64,000 nucleotides of DNA. Source: Hungatella sp. Its GTDB lineage: Bacteria > Bacillota > Clostridia > Lachnospirales > Lachnospiraceae. This document shows positions 35,158-43,652 of the stretch, in pieces. The stretch is taken from positions 186,001-250,000 of the forward strand of contig WASS01000020.1 in assembly GCA_009712635.1 (NCBI GenBank), given 5' to 3'. A program made the translations under genes and the position numbers. Within the stretch, counting starts at the first letter, position 1; every line of letters starts with the position of its first letter. The notes below the pieces were generated by a model, which ran no database searches, was not told the origin of the DNA, and saw only the letters and a program-made list of their open reading frames with translations.

Positions 35158-35240
35158 TGCCGGCAGTGGGACTTGAACCCACACGATGTTGCCATCAACG
35201 GATTTTGAGTCCGCCTCGTCTGCCATTCCGACATGCCGGC
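35158..35240 (-). tRNA. tRNA-Leu (anticodon CAA)
   Basis: The - strand folds with acceptor GCCGGCA/TGCCGGC and A73, an anticodon arm GCGGA-CTCAAAA-TCCGT (anticodon CAA, decoding UUG), a long variable arm (TGATGGCAACATCG region) and T-arm GTGGG-TTCAAGT-CCCAC. 83 bases, the class II length for tRNA-Leu. CCA is not encoded. Confidence 0.95.
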
Positions 35241-35260
35241 TTGCACTTACAACGTTCATT

Positions 35261-35289
35261 ATTCTATCACAGGATTTTCCATTTGGCAA
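35261..35289 (-). promoter_or_regulatory. Promoter of tRNA-Leu
   Basis: - strand: TTGCCA (35284-35289), 17 bases, TAGAAT (35261-35266). Its -35 box touches the left copy of the 31-bp repeat that bounds the cap island. Confidence 0.75.
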
Positions 35290-35320
35290 GTATTTAAATT
35301 GAAAATCAGCAAAATATATT
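35290..35320 (+). repeat. Left boundary repeat of the cap island
   Basis: A 31-base sequence starting GTATTTAAATTGAAAATC and ending GCAAAATATATT. It is repeated in the same direction at 40674-40704 with one difference (A at 35308, G at 40692). It lies directly behind the tRNA-Leu promoter. It carries a TTGAAA -35 box but no -10, unlike the right copy. Confidence 0.85.
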
Positions 35321-35369
35321 CCCAGCAACGGGAATGCAGTAGTATATGAACCAGTAGACTGTAAAAGTA

Positions 35370-35425
35370 TTCTCCCTGTCTGTGTAATTGGAGTAATTGA
35401 GTAGGAAAGTATCAGGCAGGGAGAA
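35370..35425 (-). terminator. Terminator of the cap operon
   Basis: TTCTCCCTGTCTG (35370-35382) pairs with CAGGCAGGGAGAA (35413-35425), one wobble, loop about 30 bases. On the - strand TACTTTTAC follows. It lies just after the last island gene, inside the repeat-bounded segment. Confidence 0.65.
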
Positions 35426-35431
35426 GATAGA

Positions 35432-36424
35432 TTATAAACATTTTTTATACAGTTCTATAATATACTCGGCCCGCTGTTTGTAGGTATGGTTCTGTACGCT
35501 CAGCGCCGCATTTTTTCGTATGTTCCTCCATTCATCTTTATGATTCTTATAGTATTCCACCAGTTCCAGGGTCTGTTCGGGTGAAGAGGACACAACAAGA
35601 TCACGTCCCGGAGTAAACAGCTTTCTGATCTCTGCATTGTCGGATGACAGAACAAAACCGCCGGAACCCAGTATCTCAAAGGTACGCTTGGTGATCGTCT
35701 GCTGGTGATTTTGTGTTACAAGATTGATAAAACTGCTGTTATATGCTGCGCAGGTTCGGTCATAAGCCATACCCCCATGATAATGTATCTGAGGCGTATC
35801 CATGGCTAATACTTGTTTGATAAGGGGCAAATAGCCCGGGTCTCCGTAAAGCTGTATCTGGTATCCGTTTTCCAGAAGCGGTTTTAAGAGTATCTGCAGT
35901 GATTTATAGCGGTAGTGTTCCGGATGGAACGGGTATATCATAAAGTAAGAATTGCCGATCAAATTAATAAAATCTTCTTTTGTATCAAGGCCTTCCATTG
36001 GATGATGAACGACCGGACAATAGGCGTAATACATCATCTCACAGGGGAACCCCTTTTTAATAATAAACTGGTGCATTTCCGGACACATGGTAAGCACCAG
36101 ATCAGGTTTCGATGCATAGATGATATCCATTTCAATACCGTCTCCTGTTTTTGAAAGGAAATAGGTACTGGATATGCCATCGGTGTCCCAGTGGATATGC
36201 TTCAGAGACTTAGGACGGTTACTTCCTAGAAATGACATGACATCATGCTTAAGTTCCAGAGGTGCCCCCAAAGTGATAAGGAGGTCAGCGTCACAATTTG
36301 TTAAAATCTGCTCCATCTGATTCACAGTGTTAGCCGTGAGGACGGAGGCCTCGCAGCCTGCCTGCTTAAATCCCCACGCCATATCATCTGAAAATAGTCT
36401 GTTTCCAAGAATGAGTACTTTCAT
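35432..36424 (-). CDS. CgeB-like glycosyltransferase
   Basis: A 330-residue cytosolic protein. An N-terminal GT-B half (MKVLILGNRLFSDDMAWGF, DADLLITLGAP) is followed by a DUF3880-like middle (IYASKPDLVLTMCPE) and a Glyco_trans_1_2 C-terminal part (TKRTFEILGSGGFVLSSDN). This arrangement is that of CgeB and related glycosyltransferases known from spore-surface maturation and protein glycosylation. It is the last gene of the cap operon, with its ATG next to the previous stop. It probably transfers a sugar made by this cluster; the acceptor is unknown. Confidence 0.82.
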   Translation of the reverse strand: MKVLILGNRLFSDDMAWGFKQAGCEASVLTANTVNQMEQILTNCDADLLITLGAPLELKHDVMSFLGSNRPKSLKHIHWDTDGISSTYFLSKTGDGIEMDIIYASKPDLVLTMCPEMHQFIIKKGFPCEMMYYAYCPVVHHPMEGLDTKEDFINLIGNSYFMIYPFHPEHYRYKSLQILLKPLLENGYQIQLYGDPGYLPLIKQVLAMDTPQIHYHGGMAYDRTCAAYNSSFINLVTQNHQQTITKRTFEILGSGGFVLSSDNAEIRKLFTPGRDLVVSSSPEQTLELVEYYKNHKDEWRNIRKNAALSVQNHTYKQRAEYIIELYKKCL

Positions 36425-37258
36425 TTATTTATTCACTCCTTCCTGATAACGGGTTAAAAAATAATGTTTGTGCCAGGGACTGCCGTGTAATTCGCTTAAT
36501 GCTTTGAGCCCCATGGTGCCGTATTGCTTTACCAGACCGTCAAAATTGTCTGCGGATTTACCACCTGCTGTCATCCTCTGCCCGGCAATTTCGTGATACA
36601 CCACGGAATTGTAATTGACTTTTGGATACCAGCCTCGTTTGGTTCCATAATAGTAGTAATAACCAAGAAGCATGCTGTCATCTTCAAAGCATTGGCGTCC
36701 CTTTAGAAAAGCCGCATTATAGCCACCTGTCTTCTTAAGTATTTCAGAAATGTGAATACAGGGATTTGTAAATCCCTGAACCACGCTGTCTGTCCGAAGT
36801 CCCATAAGAAATTCATCGTATTGTGATAACTGCTCCGGAAGAGCAGCATTTTTATTTAAAAAGGGCATTGCCCCTTTTTTATCCACAATACCGCAGCTGA
36901 CCAAAGGTTCTTCATTATTCTCAAGATAGGTGACCAGTGGGTCCTCCCAGTTTTGAGAGAAGATCATGTCTAAATGCAGTTCGCTGATATAGAGTGTATC
37001 CGGTATGTTCTTCCAAATGTATTCAAAGCATTTTTGCCGGCCAACTGTGGTGCCTACATTCGTACCGTCCCCAATAATGTGACAATCAAGATTAAAAGAT
37101 TTTATAAAACTTTCCAGATTATCATTACTCAAGTTCCCCTGGTTATAGACGACAATTGTTTTATAGGTACTGTTTTCCAAAGATCTTAAACAGCTGATGG
37201 CTAATTTCATATCCTGTTCCTGCCTTAACATGAACAGCAGAGTGTGCACAAGACTCAT
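36425..37258 (-). CDS. Glycosyltransferase, GT-A (family 2-like)
   Basis: I use the ATG at 37258 (MSLVHTLLFML), five bases after GAGGTGG; an ATG at 37291 would overlap wecB. The 277-residue protein resembles GT-A transferases: SCLRSLENSTYKTIVVYNQG at the start, a possible DxD-like acidic site near SELHLDM, and GGYNAAFLKGRQCFEDDSMLLGY as the acceptor-binding acidic motif. No membrane segment is visible. Position between wecB and the CgeB-like gene suggests it adds a sugar of the same structure. Family assignment is less firm than for its neighbours. Confidence 0.7.
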   Translation of the reverse strand: MSLVHTLLFMLRQEQDMKLAISCLRSLENSTYKTIVVYNQGNLSNDNLESFIKSFNLDCHIIGDGTNVGTTVGRQKCFEYIWKNIPDTLYISELHLDMIFSQNWEDPLVTYLENNEEPLVSCGIVDKKGAMPFLNKNAALPEQLSQYDEFLMGLRTDSVVQGFTNPCIHISEILKKTGGYNAAFLKGRQCFEDDSMLLGYYYYYGTKRGWYPKVNYNSVVYHEIAGQRMTAGGKSADNFDGLVKQYGTMGLKALSELHGSPWHKHYFLTRYQEGVNK

Positions 37259-37268
37259 TTCATCCACC

Positions 37269-38399
37269 TCATATATTTTTTTTCCATACATTCTGATTGA
37301 TTATTTTGGTGTAGCTCTCAATAATTCTGACTACTTTGCAGGAAACGTTGGTATCTGTATAATCAGGGATCGGAGCTATGGGTTCCCGATTTGCTCTCAT
37401 GGATACGGACAACTCAAGTGCCTGCAAAATGTCTTTTTCAGTTGTTCCTCCGATGACGACAGAACCTTTGTCAAGGGCTTCCGGTCTTTCCGTGGAAGTA
37501 CGAAGAAGTACTGCGGGAAAACCGAGAATTGCGCTTTCCTCGCAAAGGGTTCCGCTGTCAGATAATACACAAAAAGAGCTTTTTTGCAGCCGGCAATAGT
37601 CGAGAAACCCGAAGGGCTCCATGCATTGTACAAGCGGATCGAAGACAAATCCATAATTGTCAATCCTTTTCCGGCTTCTTGGATGGACAGAGAAGATCAC
37701 AGGCATCCCGTAGGTCTTTGCGGCGGCATTGACGGCCTGCATAAGTGAAATAAATGTGCCTTCCACATCGACGTTTTCTTCCCGGTGAGCGGATACGACC
37801 AAATATCGTTCCTGTTCCAGACTAAGCCTGCTCAGTATGCTGCTTTCATTGATTTTTTGCCTGTGGCTTTCAAGCACTTCAGTCATGGGAGAACCGGTGA
37901 CAAAAATATGCTCTTTTGTAATACCTTCTGACAGAAGGTACCTCCTGGCATGTTCTGTATATGCCAGGTTTATATCAGATACGTGATCCACGATCTTACG
38001 GTTGATTTCCTCCGGTACATTTAAGTCAAAGCACCGGTTGCCCGCTTCCATGTGGAAGATGGGAATCTTGAGGCGTTTCGCGGAAATGACCGACAGTGCT
38101 GAATTGGTATCTCCCAGCACAAGAAGGGCATCAGGCTTCTCCTTTTGTAAAATCCGGTAGGTCTCTGCGATAATATTGCCCATAGTATCCCCAAGTGTTT
38201 CACTAGGGCATGAAAGACTGTAATCCGGCGGACGGATTTCAAGATCATCAAAAAACACGTCATTTAAGGATTTCGCCCAATTCTGACCTGTATGAACCAG
38301 AATATGGTCAAAATACCGGTCAAAAGCTTTGATGCAGGATGACAGCCTGATAATTTCCGGTCTGGTTCCCAGTATGGTCATCAGTTTCAGTTTCTTCAT
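37269..38399 (-). CDS. wecB: UDP-N-acetylglucosamine 2-epimerase family (CapG/WecB)
   Basis: A 376-residue non-hydrolysing epimerase with MTILGTRPEIIRLSSCIKAF at the N-terminus, LVHTGQNW, VLGDTNSAL, HMEAGNRCFDLNVPEEINRK and SDSGTLCEES, all typical of the family. In general these enzymes interconvert UDP-GlcNAc and UDP-ManNAc. Next to capE and capF the expected role is CapG: the last epimerisation, giving UDP-N-acetyl-L-fucosamine. GGAG precedes the ATG. Confidence 0.9.
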   Translation of the reverse strand: MKKLKLMTILGTRPEIIRLSSCIKAFDRYFDHILVHTGQNWAKSLNDVFFDDLEIRPPDYSLSCPSETLGDTMGNIIAETYRILQKEKPDALLVLGDTNSALSVISAKRLKIPIFHMEAGNRCFDLNVPEEINRKIVDHVSDINLAYTEHARRYLLSEGITKEHIFVTGSPMTEVLESHRQKINESSILSRLSLEQERYLVVSAHREENVDVEGTFISLMQAVNAAAKTYGMPVIFSVHPRSRKRIDNYGFVFDPLVQCMEPFGFLDYCRLQKSSFCVLSDSGTLCEESAILGFPAVLLRTSTERPEALDKGSVVIGGTTEKDILQALELSVSMRANREPIAPIPDYTDTNVSCKVVRIIESYTKIINQNVWKKNI

Positions 38400-38402
38400 C
38401 GC

Positions 38403-39533
38403 TTACTCCTTTTTGAATGAATTATCATGAATTTCAGCAGGATATGTGTCCGGCTGATCAGGGTCGTAAAGCTGGCTGGCCCAGATCAGCAATACCAGGT
38501 CACAGCTGCCTGTATTGGTTACATCATGGATATAGCCAGGCGGAATGTCTACTACCTCCAGTTTTTCTGATGATATGGGATACTTAAGGATATCCCCGCC
38601 GCCCAGCTTCTGAAAGCGCAGGATGCCAAAACCGTTTACGGCGATGAATTTCTCGGTCTTGGTATGGTGCCAGTGACCGCCCTTTGTCATGCCGGGTCTT
38701 GTAATATTTACGGAGATCTGGCCCCCTGCTGTTGACTTAAGGCATTCAGCAAAGGCGCCCCGCTGATCCCGGTATTCCTTAAGCGGATAGCAGAATTTGT
38801 CAACAGGCAGATAGCTTAAATAGGTGCTGTACAGTTTCCGGGTCAGTGGTTCGGCCATGTCCGCCAGCTCAAGGTTCTGCCTGCCATCCCGAAAACCCCT
38901 GATGGTTTGTTCCAGTTCTCTGACCGTTGTGTGATGAACGGGCTTCGTCTGACAAAACCCGTTCTGTTTTATGATATCGCCCTGCAATGCTGCTGTGAAC
39001 CCTTGGAGCACATCATCGATATAGACCAGTGAAATTTCTTTATCGGGATCATCGATGCGTACGGGTAAACCATGGGCAATGTTGTGGCAGAAGGTAGCCA
39101 CTACACTGTTATAGTTAGGTGCGCACCATTTGCCGAAAACCCCCGGCAGGCGGAAGATATAAATATCGGCCCCTGTTTCATGCGCATATGCCTTTACCAG
39201 ATCCTCTGCTTTCCGTTTGCTCAGGCCATAAGGATTATCAAGTTCTGCCTGTGCAGATGATGACATGAGCACAGGCGTATTTTTACCGCTATTTTTCAAA
39301 GCCTTTAACAGTGTACTGGTAAATTTAGAGTTTTCCTCAAACTCTGAAGGATGCTCCGGTCTGTTAACGCCGGCCAGGTGAAAAACGAAATCACAGTCTG
39401 CTGCATACCGTTCTAAAAGCTCCGGGCTGGTCTGTATGTCGTATTTAAAGAGCTGGCAGTCTCCCCTGGCTTCCAGGTGGACACACAAATTTTTCCCGAT
39501 AAATCCGCTTGAACCTGTAATCAGTATTTTCAT
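38403..39533 (-). CDS. capF: CapF: sugar-nucleotide reductase with cupin domain
   Basis: I start at ATG 39533 (MKILITGSSGFIGKN), which overlaps the capE stop as ATGA; AAAGGAG is eleven bases before it. Of 376 residues, the first 245 form an SDR domain (GSSGFIG; LAGVNRPEH; NPYGLSKRKAE with the Tyr-Lys pair). The last 115 form a cupin (GGHWHHTKTEKFIAVNG; IPPGYIHDVTNTG) with His ligands for a metal. This two-domain layout is specific to CapF/WbjC, which epimerises and reduces the CapE product toward UDP-2-acetamido-2,6-dideoxy-L-talose. Confidence 0.93.
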   Translation of the reverse strand: MKILITGSSGFIGKNLCVHLEARGDCQLFKYDIQTSPELLERYAADCDFVFHLAGVNRPEHPSEFEENSKFTSTLLKALKNSGKNTPVLMSSSAQAELDNPYGLSKRKAEDLVKAYAHETGADIYIFRLPGVFGKWCAPNYNSVVATFCHNIAHGLPVRIDDPDKEISLVYIDDVLQGFTAALQGDIIKQNGFCQTKPVHHTTVRELEQTIRGFRDGRQNLELADMAEPLTRKLYSTYLSYLPVDKFCYPLKEYRDQRGAFAECLKSTAGGQISVNITRPGMTKGGHWHHTKTEKFIAVNGFGILRFQKLGGGDILKYPISSEKLEVVDIPPGYIHDVTNTGSCDLVLLIWASQLYDPDQPDTYPAEIHDNSFKKE

Positions 39534-40546
39534 AGATGGTTCCACTCCTTTAATTCGTTTGCCACATAGCTGCAGCCTGACAACGTTTCTTTCAGTTCTT
39601 CCGGGGTCAGTCGGTGGGTATTATTTGAGTTGTACTCCTGTATGGTTCCCATATCCCGGTTACCGTCGCTAAAATATTTTGCATAGTTTAAGTCGCTTTC
39701 ATCTGCCGGGATGCAAAAATAATCTCCCATATCCATTGCTGATGCCATTTCCTCCCGGGTAAGCAGCGTTTCATGCATCTTTTCCCCCGTTCTTATGCCA
39801 ATGTTATGGATTTCGTTATCAGCATGGAACATGATTTTGAGTGCCTCAGCAAGATCACCAACGGTAGCCGCCGGGGATTTTTTGACCATCCGATCCCCGG
39901 ATTTTCCGTTTTCAAATGCGAAAAGCACCAGTTCAATAGCATCGTCCAGATTCATCAGAAAACGGGTCATATCCGGATCCGTTACAGTGAGCGGCTGTCC
40001 GTTTTTTATCTGTTCAATAAACAGAGGTATCACGGAACCCCGGGATGCCATAACGTTGCCGTACCTGGTACCGCAGATCACTATATTTTCTGCTGTTCTG
40101 GCTTTGGAGATAAAGGTTTTTTCCATCAGGGCCTTGGACATGCCCATTGCATTTATAGGGTAAACGGCTTTGTCGGTTGATAAGCAGACCACTTTTTTAA
40201 CGCCTGCTTCTACGGCGGCACTCAGCACATTTTCTGTGCCTAAAACATTGGTCTTGACCGTTTCTAACGGAAAGAATTCACAACTTGGTACCTGTTTGAG
40301 GGCGGCTGCATGGAAAATATAGTCCACACCCCTCACACAGTTTTTTACGCTGGTAATATCCCTTACATCACCTATTAAAAACTTAATTTTTTTGTTATTA
40401 TATTTTTTTCTCATATCATCCTGCTTTTTTTCATCTCTTGAAAATATTCTGATTTCTCCTATATCTGTATCGAGGAGCCGATTAAGCATGGCATTCCCGA
40501 AGGAACCGGTCCCTCCAGTTATGAGCAGAGTCTTGTCTTTAAACAT
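39530..40546 (-). CDS. capE: CapE: UDP-GlcNAc 4,6-dehydratase/5-epimerase
   Basis: A 338-residue SDR of the FlaA1/CapE group. It has GGTGSFGNAML for NAD(P), HAAALKQVP, and the active-site segment LSTDKAVYPINAMGMSK with Met in the usual Tyr position, as in this group. It converts UDP-GlcNAc to a 4-keto-6-deoxy intermediate. It opens the cap operon and is coupled to capF by an ATGA overlap. AGGAG lies 13 bases before the ATG, somewhat distant. The capE-capF segment looks more G+C-rich than its neighbours. Confidence 0.92.
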   Translation of the reverse strand: MFKDKTLLITGGTGSFGNAMLNRLLDTDIGEIRIFSRDEKKQDDMRKKYNNKKIKFLIGDVRDITSVKNCVRGVDYIFHAAALKQVPSCEFFPLETVKTNVLGTENVLSAAVEAGVKKVVCLSTDKAVYPINAMGMSKALMEKTFISKARTAENIVICGTRYGNVMASRGSVIPLFIEQIKNGQPLTVTDPDMTRFLMNLDDAIELVLFAFENGKSGDRMVKKSPAATVGDLAEALKIMFHADNEIHNIGIRTGEKMHETLLTREEMASAMDMGDYFCIPADESDLNYAKYFSDGNRDMGTIQEYNSNNTHRLTPEELKETLSGCSYVANELKEWNHL

Positions 40547-40673
40547 AATTCACACAGATCTCCTATCTAAAGTTAAGTCATTTATAGTATATGTTTGTTA
40601 TCCTGGATTTGTTTTTTTGACCGTGTGCAATGATGGACACTTTAGAAATTATCTATTTGAACTTGCTCAAGTA

Positions 40674-40704
40674 GTATTTAAATTGAAAATCGGCAAAATA
40701 TATT
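40674..40704 (+). repeat. Right boundary repeat of the cap island
   Basis: The second copy of the 31-base direct repeat (30 of 31 identical to 35290-35320). Here it continues into TGTATGATAG, completing a promoter. The three bases TAG are inserted just upstream compared with the left copy (CAAGTAGTATTT against CAAGTATTT). Confidence 0.85.
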
Positions 40705-40710
40705 GTATGA
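40682..40710 (+). promoter_or_regulatory. Promoter of the zinc-finger/polA operon
   Basis: TTGAAA (40683-40688), 17 bases, TATGAT (40706-40711): most of it is formed by the right copy of the island repeat, so the island did not destroy expression of the downstream operon. Confidence 0.7.
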
Positions 40711-40745
40711 TAGTAAAAAGCTATGGTTAAGGAGGTGTCTGGGCG

Positions 40746-41096
40746 ATGACATGTAAGGAAGCGGAACGTCTGGTCATTCCATATATAAACGATGAATTGA
40801 CAGATGAAGAACTGAAAGAATTTCTGGAACATACGCAGACCTGTTCAGATTGTATGGAAGAACTGGAAATATATTTTACCATAGAAGCAGGAATCATGCA
40901 GCTGGATTCTGAAACAGGGAATTATAATATCAAGGGAGCACTGGAGGCCGCTCTGGAACAGTCCAGACAAAGACTTCAGTTCATTCAGCTGATAAAAATA
41001 GCAAGATATGCGGTATCCACCGTGTGCGTTATGGCACTTGTCATTACAGTCCTTCTTCAGTGCAGAATCTGGCTGCAGTTGGGCTTGCTTGGATAG
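40746..41096 (+). CDS. Zinc-finger (zf-HC2) membrane protein
   Basis: A 116-residue protein with an anti-sigma-type zinc finger at the N-terminus (Cys3, His29, Cys33, Cys36 in MTCKEAERL ... EHTQTCSDCMEEL), an acidic helix, and one membrane segment (about 90-110). The layout is that of small membrane anti-sigma factors, but no sigma gene is adjacent. It stands eight bases before polA in the same direction and shares its promoter. Confidence 0.8.
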   Translation: MTCKEAERLVIPYINDELTDEELKEFLEHTQTCSDCMEELEIYFTIEAGIMQLDSETGNYNIKGALEAALEQSRQRLQFIQLIKIARYAVSTVCVMALVITVLLQCRIWLQLGLLG

Positions 41097-41104
41097 GAGA
41101 ACAG

Positions 41105-43636
41105 ATGAACAGAAAAAAAACAGTACTGATTGACGGAACCAGCATGCTGAAAGAGGTTTATTATGCAGTTCCAGCCAATTGTGTAAAAGGAATACGCAAT
41201 GTGGTGGTTCGTATGATAGAAGAAAAACAGACAGATTATATTGCAGCGGTATTTGGCGGTATGAACGAGAATGGGATAGCTGCCCGTGATTTAATTGAAA
41301 ATGAAACCAGATTAAAGGAAGCAATGGCTTCTCTAAAAATTCCTGTTTTTGAAAAAGAGGGGGTCCGTTCTCTGGATCTTATTTGTTCTCTTGCAAAAAA
41401 CTGTGTGTCGGATGAAAAAGAAGTTTCCGTACTAACTGCAGATGAGAACTTTTTAATGGCGGTAAGCGAGGATATCACTGCCTGGATTCCTGGTATGGGA
41501 GAAGATGGAGCAGAGTTAATAAACTGGACAGTGGAGACCGTAAAGAAAGAGTTTGGTCTTGATCCGGAACAGTTAAAAGAAGTGTTTTCATTGGAACGCG
41601 GTGCAGGCATTGGCAGAAAAACCGCATGCCGTCTTGTTTCACAGTATGGTTCCCTGCAGGCAATCTATGAGCACAAAGAGACGCTTGAGTCTGGTCAGAT
41701 CCGGGAAGCATTAACGGAGTATGAACAGCAGATAAACAAAGAAGTGCAATTTCTATGTCTGAAAACAGATTATGATGTTCATCTGGATGAGATCAAAACA
41801 ATTGCAGAATCAGAAATTGCAGAAATTATGGATATGGATTTTGAACCTGCAAATTTCCCGGAAGAAGTGGAGGAGATTTCTTCTGATGGCTGGATGGGAA
41901 AAGCAATTACAGCGCTTGCTGATGCAGAGGCAATTTTTTCAAGATGTACTGAAGGTACGAGCCTTGGTCTGCAGGTAACAGGAACAGATAAAAAAATCAC
42001 AGCTCTGGCTTTATGCCTGTCAAAAGAAGAGTGCTGGTGTTTGATTGCCCAGGGGAATTTAACATCAGAATACCTGAAAGAAAAGATAGAAGAAGTGATA
42101 AGTCACGGAGAAAACATTACGGTTCTTGATCTGAAAAGCCAGCTTCCGTTTTTGAACGTGTGTGATGAAAAAACAGTGTTTGATACTTCTCTGGCGGCTT
42201 ATTTAATTGATCCGTTAAAAAGCTCCTATGAATACAATGATCTGGCACAGGATTATCTCCAATTATCCCTTCCTGCCAAAACAGATTTGCTGGGGAAACG
42301 TACGTTAATCCAGGCACTTACAGAAAATCAATCCCAGGCAGTTACCTGTATGTGTTCCATGGCTTATGTTTCTTTTTTGTGCGGAAGCATTTTAAAAGAG
42401 GAACTCAAAACAGCTGAAATGGAACGGCTGTTTTATGAGATTGAAATGCCTCTGGTATACAGTTTATTTACTATGGAAGAAACAGGAATCCGTGTGGAGA
42501 GAGACAGATTGAAAGAATACGGGGACAGATTAAAGATACGGATAAAGGAAACAGAACTGAAAATATATGAACAGACAGGTGAGACCTTTAATATTAATTC
42601 GCCCAAACAGCTGGGTGAAATCCTGTTTGAAAAGATGAAACTGCCAGGCGGGAAAAAAACAAAAACCGGTTATTCCACAGCCGCAGATGTGCTTGAAAAG
42701 CTGGCTCCTGATTATCCGGTCATAGAACAGATTCTGGATTACAGACAGCTGACTAAATTAAATTCCACCTATGCCGATGGACTGGCCGCCTATATTGGTT
42801 CCGACGAACGGATTCACGGCACCTTTAATCAGACAATTACCGCTACTGGCAGAATCAGCAGTACAGAGCCTAATTTACAGAATATCCCCATCCGTATGGA
42901 ACTGGGAAGAGAGATCCGAAAAGTCTTTGTTCCACAGGAAGGCTGTGTTTTTGTAGACGCCGATTACTCCCAGATTGAGCTGAGGGTTCTGGCTCACATG
43001 TCGGGAGATGAAAGGCTGATTGGTGCCTATCAGCAGGCCGAGGATATTCACGCAATCACTGCCTCAGAAGTATTTCATGTGCCTCTGAATGAAGTGAGTT
43101 CCCTGCAGCGGCGCAATGCCAAGGCGGTCAATTTCGGTATTGTATATGGAATCAGTTCCTTTGGTTTAAGTGAAGGCTTAAGTATTACCAGAAAAGAAGC
43201 GACCGAATATATCGAAAAGTATTTCGAAACCTATCCAGGGGTAAAGCTGTTCCTGGACAAACTGGTGGCAGATGCAAAAGAAACCGGGTATGCAGTCAGC
43301 ATGTTTGGAAGACGCCGCCCCGTCCCTGAACTAAAATCATCTAATTTTATGCAGCGTTCCTTCGGGGAACGTGTAGCGATGAATTCTCCGATTCAGGGAA
43401 CAGCAGCAGATATTATGAAGATTGCCATGATTCGGGTTGACCGTGCTCTTAAAAAACAGGGGCTGCAGTCGAAAATTGTCCTTCAGGTTCATGATGAACT
43501 TTTAATTGAAACCCGGTTAGAAGAACTTGATCAGGTAAAAAAACTGTTGGTGGAAGAGATGAAGAGTGCTGCCAGTCTTGCTGTGCCACTGGAAGTTGAT
43601 GCCAATGTTGGAGAATCCTGGTTCGATGCCAAATAA
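41105..43636 (+). CDS. polA: DNA polymerase I, degenerate 5'-nuclease
   Basis: I use ATG 41105 (MNRKKTVLIDGTSM), after AGGAGA; a longer frame from 41024 overlaps the previous gene. The 843-residue enzyme has a full polymerase domain: DADYSQIELRVLAHMSGD (motif A), RRNAKAVNFGIVYG (B), QVHDELLIE (C). The 3'-5' exonuclease region lacks its acidic residues, as usual in Firmicutes. The 5'-nuclease domain keeps LIDG, but the EADD motif reads RSLDLI, TGDKD reads TADEN, and the SDNIPG loop is gone (SLERGAGIG). It is also shorter than normal. DNA synthesis is expected; flap or primer removal is doubtful. Confidence 0.92.
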   Translation: MNRKKTVLIDGTSMLKEVYYAVPANCVKGIRNVVVRMIEEKQTDYIAAVFGGMNENGIAARDLIENETRLKEAMASLKIPVFEKEGVRSLDLICSLAKNCVSDEKEVSVLTADENFLMAVSEDITAWIPGMGEDGAELINWTVETVKKEFGLDPEQLKEVFSLERGAGIGRKTACRLVSQYGSLQAIYEHKETLESGQIREALTEYEQQINKEVQFLCLKTDYDVHLDEIKTIAESEIAEIMDMDFEPANFPEEVEEISSDGWMGKAITALADAEAIFSRCTEGTSLGLQVTGTDKKITALALCLSKEECWCLIAQGNLTSEYLKEKIEEVISHGENITVLDLKSQLPFLNVCDEKTVFDTSLAAYLIDPLKSSYEYNDLAQDYLQLSLPAKTDLLGKRTLIQALTENQSQAVTCMCSMAYVSFLCGSILKEELKTAEMERLFYEIEMPLVYSLFTMEETGIRVERDRLKEYGDRLKIRIKETELKIYEQTGETFNINSPKQLGEILFEKMKLPGGKKTKTGYSTAADVLEKLAPDYPVIEQILDYRQLTKLNSTYADGLAAYIGSDERIHGTFNQTITATGRISSTEPNLQNIPIRMELGREIRKVFVPQEGCVFVDADYSQIELRVLAHMSGDERLIGAYQQAEDIHAITASEVFHVPLNEVSSLQRRNAKAVNFGIVYGISSFGLSEGLSITRKEATEYIEKYFETYPGVKLFLDKLVADAKETGYAVSMFGRRRPVPELKSSNFMQRSFGERVAMNSPIQGTAADIMKIAMIRVDRALKKQGLQSKIVLQVHDELLIETRLEELDQVKKLLVEEMKSAASLAVPLEVDANVGESWFDAK

Positions 43637-43652
43637 TAGGATGGTGAAACGT

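Noticed and set aside
35290-40704. The cap island as an IS or transposon with transposase
   Set aside because: No transposase or integrase gene and no terminal inverted repeats are visible; only the direct repeat marks its ends.
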